DNA of 64,000 nucleotides from Peteryoungia algae. Lineage in GTDB: Bacteria > Pseudomonadota > Alphaproteobacteria > Rhizobiales > Rhizobiaceae. Shown here in pieces: positions 19,522 through 28,728 of the stretch (its first letter is position 1; each line of letters opens with the position of its first letter). Under the pieces are notes generated by a model, which searched no databases, was not told the origin of the DNA, and saw only the letters and a list, made by a program, of their open reading frames with translations. The position numbers and the translations under genes are program-made. The stretch covers positions 868,001-932,000 of the forward strand of contig NZ_CP128477.1 of NCBI RefSeq assembly GCF_030369675.1. Reading direction: 5' to 3'.

Positions 19522-20898
19522 ATGAAAGTCATCATCTGCGGCGCAGGCCAGGTCGGTTACGGTATCGCCGAACGCCTTTCCCAGGAGGGCAACGACGTGT
19601 CCGTGATCGACACCTCGGCCTCGCTCGTCTCGCATATCACCGAGACGCTCGATGTCAGTGGTTATGTCGGCCACGGCGCTCATCCTGACGTATTGGCCCG
19701 CGCCGGCGCCGATCAGGCCGAAATGCTGATCGCCGTCACTCTCTATGACGAAATCAATATGACCGCCTGCCAGGTCGCCCATTCCCTCTTCAATGTGCCG
19801 ACCAAGATCGCGCGCATTCGCTCGCAGAACTACCTGCTGCCGGAATATTCCGACCTGTTCAGCCGTGATAATCTGCCGATCGATGTCGCCATCTCGCCCG
19901 AGATTGAGGTTGGCAAGATGGTGCTGCGGCGCATTTCGTTTCCGGGTGCAACAGACATCGTCCGCTTCGCCGATGATCACATCGCCATGCTCGCCATTGA
20001 ATGCATGGAGGATTGCCCGGTCGTCGATACGCCACTCAACCAGTTGAGCGAGCTATTTCCGGACCTGATGGCGACGGTCTGCGCGATCTGGCGCAATGGC
20101 CGCCTGAACGTGGCCCGCTCGCAGGATCATCTTCTCGTCGGCGACCTCGCCTATGTCATCTGCCAGCGCGACCATGCTCGCCGCACGCTCGGTCTCTTCG
20201 GTCACGAGGAGCAGGAAGCGGGCCGCATTGTCATCGCCGGCGGCGGCAATATTGGTTATTACGTCGCCCAGGCCATCGAGCAGATGCAGCCCAAGACGCG
20301 CCTCAAGATCATCGAGAACGATCGTGAGCGCGCACTCGCCGTCTCCGACCAGTTGAAGGACGGGATCGTGCTGCATGGATCGGCGCTCGACCAGAACATC
20401 CTGCAGCAGGCCGATATCCACGATGCCGACCTGATCGTGACGCTGACCAACAATGACCAGACGAACATTCTGAGCGCCGCCATGGCCAAGCGCCTGGGTT
20501 GCAAGTCGGGCATGGCGCTGATCAACAGCCCGTCCTTCCACGATCTCGCAACGTCGATCGGCATCGACGCGCATATCAATCCGCGGGCCGTCACCATCTC
20601 CCGCGTGCTGCAACATGTCCGCAAGGGGCGCATACGCGCCGTCTATGCGGTCCAGAAGGGCAAGGCGGAGGTGATCGAGGCAGAGGCGCTCGAAACGTCG
20701 CCGCTCGTTGGCAAGCCCTTCCGGGAGCTTGATCTGCCACCCGGTCTGCGCATCGGCGCCATCCTGCGCGACAAGACGGTTATCCGCCCCGATGGGGAAA
20801 CCAGGATCAAGGCAAAGGATCGGGTGGTCCTCTTCGCTGCCGCCGAAGCCGTTCGCCATGTCGAGCAGCTCTTCCGTGTCTCGATCCAGTATTTTTGA
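19522..20898 (+). CDS. trkA: Trk potassium transport regulatory subunit TrkA
   Basis: A 458-residue peripheral membrane NAD-binding protein that gates the TrkH/G potassium channel. It is built as two tandem RCK units: the first Rossmann motif is CGAGQVGYGIAERL at residue 4, the second is AGGGNIGYYVAQAIE near 240; each is followed by an RCK-C region (SPEIEVGKM..., and the C-terminal DRVVLFA block). It follows ntrX by 51 bases, as in many rhizobia, and no trkH gene is in the window. Confidence 0.95.
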   Translation: MKVIICGAGQVGYGIAERLSQEGNDVSVIDTSASLVSHITETLDVSGYVGHGAHPDVLARAGADQAEMLIAVTLYDEINMTACQVAHSLFNVPTKIARIRSQNYLLPEYSDLFSRDNLPIDVAISPEIEVGKMVLRRISFPGATDIVRFADDHIAMLAIECMEDCPVVDTPLNQLSELFPDLMATVCAIWRNGRLNVARSQDHLLVGDLAYVICQRDHARRTLGLFGHEEQEAGRIVIAGGGNIGYYVAQAIEQMQPKTRLKIIENDRERALAVSDQLKDGIVLHGSALDQNILQQADIHDADLIVTLTNNDQTNILSAAMAKRLGCKSGMALINSPSFHDLATSIGIDAHINPRAVTISRVLQHVRKGRIRAVYAVQKGKAEVIEAEALETSPLVGKPFRELDLPPGLRIGAILRDKTVIRPDGETRIKAKDRVVLFAAAEAVRHVEQLFRVSIQYF

Positions 20899-20912
20899 AG
20901 GTTCGCCAACCC

Positions 20913-21776
20913 ATGCCCCGCATTGCATACATCAACGGCCGCTATCTGCCCCATTCTGAAGCCGCCGTGCATATCGAGGACAGGGGCTATCAATTCGCCG
21001 ACGGTGTCTACGAGGTCTGCGAGATCCGCCACGGCATGATCGTCGATTTGACCCGTCACCTCGATCGGCTCGACCGCTCTCTCTCGGAACTGGCGATCAG
21101 GCGGCCGATGAGCCGTCCGGCGCTCAGTCAGGTCATCCGCGAGGTCTGCCGTCGCAATCGGGTGAAGAACGGCCTTTTCTACCTCCAGGTCACCCGCGGT
21201 GTTGCACGCCGTGACCATGTCTACCCCTCAGCCGATACGCCGCCCAGCCTCGTGATCTCAGCCAAGATCACCGATCCGGCGGTCATCGCGAAGAAGAACG
21301 AGACGGGCATGAAGGCGATCACCATGCCGGACAACCGTTGGGATCGGGTCGACATCAAGACGGTCGGTCTGCTGCCGAACGCCATGGCCCGCCAGGCGGC
21401 GAAGGACAAAGGTGCCCAGGAAGCAATTTATGTCGATGCCAGCGGGATGGTCACGGAAGGAGCGGCGACCAATGTCTGGATCGTCGACAAGGATGGCGTG
21501 CTGGTCACGCGACCTGCCGAACGCGGTATCCTGCGCGGAATTACCCGCACCGGCCTGATGGATGTGACGTCTGAGCTCGGAGTAAAGGTGGAGGAACGGG
21601 AGTTTTCGCGCGACGAGATGCTGTCGGCCCGGGAAGTCTTTATTACAGCGGCGACCAGCATTTGTTTCCCGATCGTCGAGATTGACGGCCAACCAATCGG
21701 AAATGGGCATCCGGGCGCCATGGCAGAGCGCATCCGTACGTCCTTTTTCGACGTTGCGGAAAAGACGGTGATTTGA
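20913..21776 (+). CDS. dat: D-amino-acid aminotransferase (class IV PLP enzyme)
   Basis: A 287-residue fold-type IV PLP transaminase, likely converting D-alanine and other D-amino acids to 2-oxo acids. The PLP lysine is in RVDIKTVGLLPN near residue 147, and the conserved TEGAATNVW segment is near 180. The start is ATG 20913 (MPRIAYINGRYLPH); a TTG at 20895 overlaps the trkA stop and is less likely. Branched-chain aminotransferase or aminodeoxychorismate lyase share the fold, but length and N-terminal pattern fit Dat, which precedes hfq in related genomes. Confidence 0.9.
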   Translation: MPRIAYINGRYLPHSEAAVHIEDRGYQFADGVYEVCEIRHGMIVDLTRHLDRLDRSLSELAIRRPMSRPALSQVIREVCRRNRVKNGLFYLQVTRGVARRDHVYPSADTPPSLVISAKITDPAVIAKKNETGMKAITMPDNRWDRVDIKTVGLLPNAMARQAAKDKGAQEAIYVDASGMVTEGAATNVWIVDKDGVLVTRPAERGILRGITRTGLMDVTSELGVKVEEREFSRDEMLSAREVFITAATSICFPIVEIDGQPIGNGHPGAMAERIRTSFFDVAEKTVI

Positions 21777-21846
21777 TACCACGTTTTTCGGCGGAGGGGC
21801 GAGGGGCCAATTCCCCAAGCTTGCCAACTATCAAACAATAATCACA

Positions 21847-21865
21847 CCGGTCGACAAAAGACCGG
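21847..21865 (+). promoter_or_regulatory. small hairpin in the hfq leader
   Basis: CCGGTC (21847-21852) pairs perfectly with GACCGG (21860-21865) around a GACAAAA loop. It lies 22 bases before the hfq start, next to the A-rich AAGAAAGAAAGAAG tract. Hfq binds such leaders to repress itself in other bacteria, so autoregulation is possible; the structure is short and not proof. Confidence 0.3.
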
Positions 21866-21887
21866 CAAGAAAGAAAGAAGCGGCGCC

Positions 21888-22139
21888 ATGGCGGAACGTT
21901 CTCAGAACCTGCAGGATCTCTTCCTCAATACCGTTCGCAAGCAGAAGATTTCGCTGACGATCTTCCTGATCAACGGCGTGAAGCTGACCGGTGTTGTGAC
22001 ATCCTTCGACAATTTCTGTGTTCTCCTGCGTCGCGACGGCCATTCCCAGCTGGTCTACAAGCACGCCATCTCGACCATCATGCCGGGCCAGCCCATGACG
22101 ATGTTCGAGAGTGACGACGCCGCTTCCGGACAGGATTGA
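21888..22139 (+). CDS. hfq: RNA chaperone Hfq
   Basis: An 83-residue Sm-like hexameric RNA-binding protein that pairs small RNAs with mRNAs. The Sm1 motif ([13 protein letters not shown], with [11 protein letters not shown]) and the Sm2 motif with YKHAIST are complete; the short acidic C-tail is typical of alphaproteobacteria. The 3' end overlaps the probable GTG start of hflX by 29 bases, so the two are likely cotranscribed and coupled. Confidence 0.98.
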   Translation: MAERSQNLQDLFLNTVRKQKISLTIFLINGVKLTGVVTSFDNFCVLLRRDGHSQLVYKHAISTIMPGQPMTMFESDDAASGQD

Positions 22140-23541
22140 GATCATCACCAGCCGCGATACAAAAAACGAATCGATCATCCCGGAGGACGAAAAGCACCGG
22201 GATGACATGCGGGCGCTCGTGCTCGTGCCGGTGCTGAAGCAGGCGCGGGTCCAGCCTCTGCCGGACGGTGCGCCGCCAGCCCCGAGCCGATCCAACGATG
22301 CGCGTCTCGAAGAGGCGATCGGCCTTGCGCGCGCCATAGATCTCACCATCGTCCAGGGCCTGATCGTTGCGGTCAACCAGCCGCGCCCGGCCACCCTGCT
22401 TGGAACCGGCAAGATTGCCGAAGTGGCGGCCCTGCTCGACGAGCACGACGCGGGCCTTGTCATCGTCGACCATCCGCTGACACCGGTACAGCAGCGCAAT
22501 CTCGAAAAGGCCTGGAACGCGAAGGTCATCGACCGTACGGGTCTGATCCTCGAAATCTTCGGCCGCCGCGCCTCCACCAAGGAAGGTACGCTGCAGGTCG
22601 AGCTTGCCCACCTCAACTATCAGAAGGGCCGCCTCGTGCGTTCCTGGACCCACCTTGAACGCCAGCGCGGTGGTGCAGGCTTCATGGGTGGCCCGGGTGA
22701 AACCCAGATCGAGGCCGACCGCCGCCAGCTGCAGGACAAGATCATCAAGCTTGAGCGCGAGCTCGAACAAGTGGTCCGCACGCGCCAGCTGCACCGCGCC
22801 AAGCGGCGCAAGGTGCCACATCCGATCGTGGCACTCGTGGGGTATACGAACGCCGGCAAGTCGACGCTGTTCAACCGTATCACCGGTGCGGGCGTGCTGG
22901 CCGAAGACATGCTGTTTGCGACGCTCGATCCGACGCTTCGCCGCATGAAGTTGCCGCATGGCCGGACCGTCATCATGTCGGATACCGTCGGTTTCATCTC
23001 CGATCTGCCGACCCACCTGGTCGCCGCCTTCCGCGCGACACTGGAAGAGGTGCTGGAAGCCGATCTCGTCCTGCATGTCCGCGACATGTCCGACCCAGAC
23101 AACGGGGCCCAGTCGGCTGACGTCCTGCGCATTCTCGACGATCTCGGCATTGACGAGAAGGAGCGCTCTGAGCGCATTATCGAGGTCTGGAACAAGATCG
23201 ACCGGCTCGATCCTGAAAATCACGACGGACTTCTGCAAAAGGCCGCAGGCCGCGAGAATGTCTTGCCTGTCTCCGCCATCAGCGGTGAAGGTGTCGACAC
23301 GTTGCTGGACGTCATCTCGCAACGCCTCTCGGGCGTGCTGACCGAGGCCACGATCACCATTGCCGCCGACAGGCATGCCGTGATTTCCTGGCTTTATGAA
23401 AATGCCGTGGTGAGCGGCCGCGAGGATCATGAGGATGGCAGCGTCAGCCTGGACGTGCGCCTCACCGACCGTCAGGCCGATGAACTGGAGCGCAAGCTCG
23501 GCGGCAAGAAGCCGACCGAGAAGGAAGACTGGGAGCGCTAA
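22111..23541 (+). CDS. hflX: ribosome-associated GTPase HflX
   Basis: A 476-residue GTPase that binds the 50S subunit and rescues stalled or heat-damaged ribosomes. The N-terminal HflX domain contains the glycine-rich stretch [17 protein letters not shown]; the G domain starts near residue 245 with [12 protein letters not shown] (G1), then [10 protein letters not shown] (G3) and NKID (G4). The GTG at 22111 overlaps hfq. A later ATG at 22207 would give 444 residues and also fits the family; which is used cannot be settled here. Confidence 0.94.
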   Translation: MTTPLPDRIEIITSRDTKNESIIPEDEKHRDDMRALVLVPVLKQARVQPLPDGAPPAPSRSNDARLEEAIGLARAIDLTIVQGLIVAVNQPRPATLLGTGKIAEVAALLDEHDAGLVIVDHPLTPVQQRNLEKAWNAKVIDRTGLILEIFGRRASTKEGTLQVELAHLNYQKGRLVRSWTHLERQRGGAGFMGGPGETQIEADRRQLQDKIIKLERELEQVVRTRQLHRAKRRKVPHPIVALVGYTNAGKSTLFNRITGAGVLAEDMLFATLDPTLRRMKLPHGRTVIMSDTVGFISDLPTHLVAAFRATLEEVLEADLVLHVRDMSDPDNGAQSADVLRILDDLGIDEKERSERIIEVWNKIDRLDPENHDGLLQKAAGRENVLPVSAISGEGVDTLLDVISQRLSGVLTEATITIAADRHAVISWLYENAVVSGREDHEDGSVSLDVRLTDRQADELERKLGGKKPTEKEDWER

Positions 23542-23572
23542 GTCCTGTGGAGGTCTGCAGGCGGCGGGGCTG

Positions 23573-24391
23573 TCATCTGCCCTTCGCTGCTTGCCAAAGC
23601 TCTTCCATGCGCGCCAGCGAAGCCGCTTCGAGCGTTTCACCTGCCCCTTGAAGAGACTGTTCTATATAGCTGAATCGATTCCGAAACTTGGTATTCGTGC
23701 CACGTAGCGCCTGCTCCGGTTCCGCTCCGACATGCCGGCCGATATTGACCAGCGCAAAGATCAGGTCACCGAGTTCGTCCTTGACCTTGTCCGGTTTGTT
23801 CTCGGCCAGCGCCTCGCGCAATTCGCCGATCTCCTCCTCGATCTTGTCGAGGATAGGGGCTGCCTCCGACCAGTCGAAGCCAACCTTGGCGGCGCGCTCC
23901 TGCAGCTTCAGTGCTTCGGTGAGTGCGGGGAAGGAGCGCTGCACCGAACCGAGATAGCCGGTATCGGGATCGTCAGCCGATCCGCGGGCGGCACGCCGGG
24001 CGAGACGCTCGGCCTTCTCCTGCTGCTTGATCTTGTCCCACTGCGCCTTGACCGCTTCGGGCGTATCGGCGTCCGAGCGGGCAAACACATGCGGATGGCG
24101 GCGGATCATCTTTCGGGTGATTGCCTCGACCACATCGCCGAATGAGAACAATCCCTCTTCCTCGGCAATCCGCGCATGGAAGACCACCTGCAGCAACAGG
24201 TCGCCCAGTTCCTCGCAGAGATCGTCCGGGTCCTTGCGCTCGATCGCGTCCGCGACTTCATAGGCCTCCTCGATCGTATAGGGCTTGATCGTCTCGAAGC
24301 TCTGCACAATGTCCCAGGGGCAGCCGGTCTCGGGTTGACGGAGCGCCGCCATGATCTCGAGCAGGCGATTGATGTCGTGGGAGGCTTCCAT
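23573..24391 (-). CDS. mazG: nucleoside triphosphate pyrophosphohydrolase MazG
   Basis: A 272-residue all-alpha NTP pyrophosphohydrolase with two MazG repeats: the first contains CPWDIVQSFETIKPYTIEEAYEV and the metal-binding EELGD block (about residues 10-110); the second contains EEEIGELREALAE and KDELGDLIFALVN (about 175-245). It clears non-canonical NTPs and can lower ppGpp. The ATG at 24391 has AGGA seven bases upstream. It converges with hflX with a 31-base gap, and lies 20 bases downstream of the deaminase gene on the same strand. Confidence 0.95.
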   Translation of the reverse strand: MEASHDINRLLEIMAALRQPETGCPWDIVQSFETIKPYTIEEAYEVADAIERKDPDDLCEELGDLLLQVVFHARIAEEEGLFSFGDVVEAITRKMIRRHPHVFARSDADTPEAVKAQWDKIKQQEKAERLARRAARGSADDPDTGYLGSVQRSFPALTEALKLQERAAKVGFDWSEAAPILDKIEEEIGELREALAENKPDKVKDELGDLIFALVNIGRHVGAEPEQALRGTNTKFRNRFSYIEQSLQGAGETLEAASLARMEELWQAAKGR

Positions 24392-24411
24392 GATGGTCCT
24401 GTAAACGTCGC

Positions 24412-24999
24412 TCAGTTGAGCGGAATGTCGTTGGCGCCCTTGGACGACTGGTAGCTCTCCGAAAGACGGTCATATTCCGACTTGATCCGGCTCACCTGTT
24501 CAAAAAGGGCAGGGCGCTCGGCGTCGCTGGCCGAAGCGACCATCTCGATCATCGCATGGCTGAGCCAGAAGGCGTTTTGCCGTCGATAACCACCGGGCTC
24601 AAGCCCGAAGAGCTCTTTCAGGATCTTCAGGTCGTGCGGGATGGCGAAAGCGTCGCGGCTATCCTCGTGGCTGAAGAAATAATAGAAATTGTCGAAGCCC
24701 GCCCAGGTGATCGCCGACATGCACATCGTGCAGGGTTCGTGCGTCGACAGAAAGATCAGATCCTTCGTGTCAGGCCGCTCGCCCAGTTCGTAGAAGCGCT
24801 TCAAGGTATGCACCTCGCCATGCCAGAGCGGGTTTTCCAATTCGTTGTTGGTTTCGGCCAGCACCAGTGACAGGTCCGACTTCCTGAGGATCGCCGCACC
24901 GAACACTTTATTGCCTAGGGCAACGCCGCGCTGCGTCAGAGGAAGGATATCATGCTCGATGACGTCGAGCAGTCGACGGGTGAGTTCGGGGGTCGTCAC
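24412..24999 (-). CDS. CMP/dCMP-type nucleoside deaminase family protein
   Basis: A 195-residue zinc-dependent deaminase fold. The catalytic motif is HGE (His60, Glu62) and the zinc cysteines are in PCTMC (Cys90, Cys93). This matches the cytidine/guanine/tRNA-adenosine deaminase superfamily, but the C-terminal ~80 residues differ from TadA and from guanine deaminase, so the substrate is uncertain. The start is a GTG with GGAG nine bases upstream. It is divergent from cysG, sharing a 268-bp intergenic region, and probably cotranscribed with mazG. Confidence 0.82.
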   Translation of the reverse strand: MTTPELTRRLLDVIEHDILPLTQRGVALGNKVFGAAILRKSDLSLVLAETNNELENPLWHGEVHTLKRFYELGERPDTKDLIFLSTHEPCTMCMSAITWAGFDNFYYFFSHEDSRDAFAIPHDLKILKELFGLEPGGYRRQNAFWLSHAMIEMVASASDAERPALFEQVSRIKSEYDRLSESYQSSKGANDIPLN

Positions 25000-25173
25000 G
25001 TGTTGCCACTCCGCGCTGTTGGGACTTCGATCCTAGCCCCTGGCAAACATGCGCCGAAAGCGAAATGATGGACTGTCTCCAACTTTTTGCGGCGGTTCGG
25101 GCTTTGAATGCTGATGGAAGCACGTAAGTAGAGGACCCGGTGACTTTTGCTCGCAACGGTGACGGGACTAGGA

Positions 25174-25209
25174 CAGAAATACGCAAGGCCTCCGGCCAAG
25201 GGATTTCTG
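25174..25209 (+). repeat. imperfect inverted repeat in the cysG upstream region
   Basis: CAGAAAT (25174-25180) pairs with ATTTCTG (25203-25209), and an inner GGCC-TCCG-GGCC forms a second short helix. It lies about 60 bp before the cysG start. It could be an mRNA leader hairpin or an operator. Nothing else in the 268-bp gap between the deaminase and cysG was recognised. Confidence 0.3.
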
Positions 25210-25267
25210 TTTCTTCAAATTATCAGCACGGGACGCGATATTGGGTTTCTCTGGCATCGGATGATTC

Positions 25268-26710
25268 ATGACGCAGCAGCACAAACAGCTTTCGGTTTTC
25301 CCGGCCTTCTTCAAGGTTGAGAATCAGGTCGCCGCCGTTTTCGGAAACGGTGACGAGGCCTATGCCAAGGCGCGTCTGCTGAGAAACACCGAAGCCCGGA
25401 TCATTGCCTATGCCGACGCCCCGGAAGCCGACTACGCCGCCTTCCTGGCCCAGAACGGCATCGAGCAGGTCGCAGAGCCATTCGAACCCCTTCAGGTCGA
25501 GGGCGCATGTCTTGTATTTGCTGCGACGGGTGAGGGCGCGCTCGACCGTGAGATCGTGGCGGCCGCACGTCAGGCCCGCATCCCGGCCAATGCCGTCGAC
25601 CAGCCCGATTGGTGCGATTTCTACACGCCCGCGCTCGTCAACCGTGCCCCGGTTGCGGTTGCGATCGGCACAGAGGGCGTCGGCCCGGTTCTCGCCCAGA
25701 TGATCCGCGCCGATATCGATCGTCTCCTGCCGCGCTCGCTCGGCAAGCTGGGGCGCCTCGCCAATTCCTATCGCCGTGCCGTTGATCGCCTCGTGCCGCG
25801 CGGAGCGCCGCGTCGGCTGTTCTGGCGCGATTTTTTCAAGGGCAAGGTCGCAGACCACGTCGAGTCGGACGACATCAGCCTGGCCCGCCGCGAGGCGACA
25901 CGCCTCCTGAAGGGCGTGGCTGCCGATCGTGTTGAAGGCCGCGTCTTTCTCGTCGGTGCTGGTCCCGGTGCCGAGGATCTGCTGACCCTGCGCGCCCATC
26001 GCCTGATGATGGAATGCGATGTTATCGTCTATGACGCCCTGGTTCCCCGCGAAGTGGTCGATATGGGCCGTCGCGACGCCGAGCGCATTCCTGTCGGCAA
26101 GCGCAAGGGCTGTCATTCGAAATCCCAGACTGAAATCAACGCGCTTCTGGTGGAGCTGGGCCATGCCGGCAAGCGCGTCGTGCGCCTGAAATCAGGCGAT
26201 CCACTGATCTTCGGCCGTGCAGGCGAGGAAATGGCCGCGCTGCGGGATGCGGGCATTGCTTACGAAATCGTCCCAGGCGTGACTTCTGCGCTTGCAGCAG
26301 CGGCCGATTTCGAATTGCCGCTGACGCTCCGCGGCGTCTCGTCGTCGCTGGTCTTCACGACCGGTCACGACCTTCAGGGCAATGTGCTGCCGGATTGGGC
26401 GCGTCTCGCGCTGTCGGGCGCCACGGTCGCCGTCTATATGGGCCGCACTGTCGCAGCTTCGGTTGCCGAGCGGCTGATGGCCGGTGGGCTGGCCGAGGAC
26501 ACGACGGTTGCCGTCGTGGAGAATGCCGGGCGTCGGGACAGCCGTCTTCTGCACGGCACGCTCAAGGAATTGCCGGGACTGGAGGCTCGCACCGAGCTGA
26601 CCGGTCCGGTCATGGTCATCATCGGCGACGCGGTCGCCGGAGCCGATTTCAGCCGTTCCGAGCCGCTTGGCGCGCTCGTTTCGGCCGAACCGCAACTTGC
26701 AAGGATTTGA
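25268..26710 (+). CDS. cysG: siroheme synthase CysG
   Basis: A 480-residue trifunctional enzyme that makes siroheme from uroporphyrinogen III. Residues about 10-210 form the precorrin-2 dehydrogenase/ferrochelatase half (VAAVFGNGDEA, FAATGEGALDREI, NAVDQPDWCDFYTPA); about 225-470 form the SUMT methyltransferase (VFLVGAGPGAEDLLTLRA, VRLKSGDPLIFGRAGEE, VVPGVTSA-type block EIVPGVTSALAAA). It supplies cofactor for the sulfite/nitrite reductase encoded at 27042. Three bases separate it from the DUF2849 gene, so these are an operon. Confidence 0.95.
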   Translation: MTQQHKQLSVFPAFFKVENQVAAVFGNGDEAYAKARLLRNTEARIIAYADAPEADYAAFLAQNGIEQVAEPFEPLQVEGACLVFAATGEGALDREIVAAARQARIPANAVDQPDWCDFYTPALVNRAPVAVAIGTEGVGPVLAQMIRADIDRLLPRSLGKLGRLANSYRRAVDRLVPRGAPRRLFWRDFFKGKVADHVESDDISLARREATRLLKGVAADRVEGRVFLVGAGPGAEDLLTLRAHRLMMECDVIVYDALVPREVVDMGRRDAERIPVGKRKGCHSKSQTEINALLVELGHAGKRVVRLKSGDPLIFGRAGEEMAALRDAGIAYEIVPGVTSALAAAADFELPLTLRGVSSSLVFTTGHDLQGNVLPDWARLALSGATVAVYMGRTVAASVAERLMAGGLAEDTTVAVVENAGRRDSRLLHGTLKELPGLEARTELTGPVMVIIGDAVAGADFSRSEPLGALVSAEPQLARI

Positions 26711-26712
26711 GG

Positions 26713-27027
26713 ATGGTAGACAAGGTTTTGACAGCAAACCGCCTTACCGACGGCATCGCCGTCTGGCTCGACGCCAGCGGCCAGTGGACCGACCGTCTGC
26801 AGGAAGCTTTCGTGGCGCGCCACTCCGAGGCCGTCGAGGCGCTGGAAGCCGCAGGCAAGCAGGCCTTCGCGAGCAACCTCGTCGTCGACGTCAACGTCAT
26901 CGAGATCGAGGAAAAGGATGGCAAGCTCCGCCCGCTGCGTCTGCGCGAGCGTATTCGGGCGGAAGGCCCGACCATTGCATATGCCGAGGGTCACGGTTAT
27001 GCCGACCCGGCATTCATCGCCGCCTGA
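26713..27027 (+). CDS. DUF2849-family protein of the sulfite reductase operon
   Basis: A 104-residue soluble protein without signal or membrane segment. It has the features of DUF2849 (start KVLTANRLTDGIAVWLD, end YAEGHGYADPAFIAA), a family found mainly in alphaproteobacteria beside cysI and cysG. Function unknown. It begins two bases after cysG with GAGG overlapping the stop and ends 14 bases before cysI, so it is firmly within the operon. An assembly, cofactor-loading or electron-transfer role is inference from context. Confidence 0.85.
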   Translation: MVDKVLTANRLTDGIAVWLDASGQWTDRLQEAFVARHSEAVEALEAAGKQAFASNLVVDVNVIEIEEKDGKLRPLRLRERIRAEGPTIAYAEGHGYADPAFIAA

Positions 27028-27041
27028 GCCTGAGGTAAGAC

Positions 27042-28715
27042 ATGTATCGCTATGACGAATTCGACCACGCCTTTGTATCAGCGCGCGTAGAGCAGTTCCG
27101 CGACCAGGTGGCCCGCCGCCTGTCGGGCGAACTCGCGGAAGACGCCTTCAAGCCGCTGCGCCTGATGAACGGCGTCTATCTCCAGCTTCATGCATACATG
27201 CTGCGCGTCGCGATTCCCTACGGCACGCTGAACGCGAAGCAAATGCGCATGCTGGCCGAAGTCGCCCGAAAATACGACCGCGGCTATGGCCATTTCACCA
27301 CCCGCCAGAACATCCAGTACAACTGGCCGAAGCTCTCGGATACGCCTGCGATCCTCGAGGATCTTGCAAGCGTCGAAATGCACGCGATCCAGACCTCCGG
27401 CAATTGCATCCGCAACGTCACGGCCGATCATTTCGCAGGCGCTGCCGCCGATGAAGTTGCCGACCCGCGCCCCTATGCCGAGATCCTCCGCCAGTGGTCC
27501 TCGCTGCACCCGGAATTTTCCTTCCTTCCGCGCAAGTTCAAGATTGCCGTGACGGGTGCCGAAAAGGATCGCGCTGCGATCCAGGTCCATGACATCGGGC
27601 TGCACCTGAAGAAGAACGAGGCCGGCGAACTCGGCTTCGCCGTGTATGTCGGCGGTGGCCAGGGCCGCACGCCGCTGATCGCCAAGAAGATCTGCGACTT
27701 CCTGCCCGAGGCCGATCTCCTGACCTACATCACCGCCATCGTGCGCGTTTACAACCTGCATGGCCGCCGAGACAACAAATACAAGGCCCGCATCAAGATC
27801 CTCGTTCACGAGACGGGCGTCGAGGAGTTGACGCGTCAGGTCGAGGCTGAATTTGCAGAAATCCGCGACAGCGAGTTGAAGCTGCCGGAAGGCGATATCC
27901 GCGCCATCGAAACCTATTTTGCGCCGCCGGCTCTCACCGCTCGACCAGACGGCTGGGAAGCACTCGCCCGCGCCCAGAAGGCCGATCCCGCCTTCGCCTC
28001 CTGGGTCCAGCAGAACGTCCAGCCCCATCGTCATCCCGATTATGGCATGGTCACCATTTCGCTGAAGCCGATCGGTGGCACGCCGGGCGACGCCTCGGAT
28101 GCCCAGATGGACCTCGTTGCCGATCTTGCCGAGCGCTATGCCTTCGACGAAATCCGCGTCAGTCACGAGCAGAACCTCATCCTGCCGCATGTCGCCAAGG
28201 GTGATCTCTATCCGCTGTATCAGGCGCTGGAAAAGGCAGGTCTCGGCACCGCCAATTCGAACCTGATTACCGACATGATCGCCTGTCCGGGCCTGGACTA
28301 CTGCGCGCTCGCCAATGCGCGCTCCATTCCGGTTGCTCAGGAAATCTCGACCCGCTTCGGTTCGCAGAAGCGTCAGGAGGAAATCGGCGAGCTCAAGATC
28401 AAGATTTCAGGCTGCATCAATGCCTGCGGTCACCACCATGTCGGCCATATCGGCCTGCTCGGTGTCGAGAAGAAGGGCGCCGAACTCTACCAGATCACGC
28501 TTGGCGGTTCCGGCGACGAGAACTCCTCGGTCGGGGAAATTATCGGTCGCGGTTTCGAGCCGGAAAAGGTAACCGATGCGGTCGAGACGATCGTCGACAC
28601 CTATCTCGGCCTGCGCCTCAACCCCAGGGAAACCTTCCTTGAGGCCTATCGTCGCGTCGGCCCTAAACCGTTCAAGGATGCGCTTTATGGCGCAGCCCCA
28701 GTCGAAGCCGCCTGA
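27042..28715 (+). CDS. cysI: siroheme sulfite (or nitrite) reductase hemoprotein
   Basis: A 557-residue siroheme/4Fe-4S reductase that carries out the six-electron reduction of sulfite to sulfide in assimilation. Two ferredoxin-like nitrite/sulfite half domains are seen; the cluster cysteines are Cys415 and Cys421 (CPGLDYC) and Cys458 and Cys462 (CINAC), followed by GHHHVGHIG. Family members also include assimilatory nitrite reductases, but the neighbours cysG, DUF2849 and DUF934 are those of the rhizobial sulfite reductase. No CysJ flavoprotein is encoded nearby; the fpr gene downstream suggests electrons come by way of ferredoxin/NADPH. Confidence 0.92.
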   Translation: MYRYDEFDHAFVSARVEQFRDQVARRLSGELAEDAFKPLRLMNGVYLQLHAYMLRVAIPYGTLNAKQMRMLAEVARKYDRGYGHFTTRQNIQYNWPKLSDTPAILEDLASVEMHAIQTSGNCIRNVTADHFAGAAADEVADPRPYAEILRQWSSLHPEFSFLPRKFKIAVTGAEKDRAAIQVHDIGLHLKKNEAGELGFAVYVGGGQGRTPLIAKKICDFLPEADLLTYITAIVRVYNLHGRRDNKYKARIKILVHETGVEELTRQVEAEFAEIRDSELKLPEGDIRAIETYFAPPALTARPDGWEALARAQKADPAFASWVQQNVQPHRHPDYGMVTISLKPIGGTPGDASDAQMDLVADLAERYAFDEIRVSHEQNLILPHVAKGDLYPLYQALEKAGLGTANSNLITDMIACPGLDYCALANARSIPVAQEISTRFGSQKRQEEIGELKIKISGCINACGHHHVGHIGLLGVEKKGAELYQITLGGSGDENSSVGEIIGRGFEPEKVTDAVETIVDTYLGLRLNPRETFLEAYRRVGPKPFKDALYGAAPVEAA

Positions 28716-28728
28716 GACAGGACAAGAC

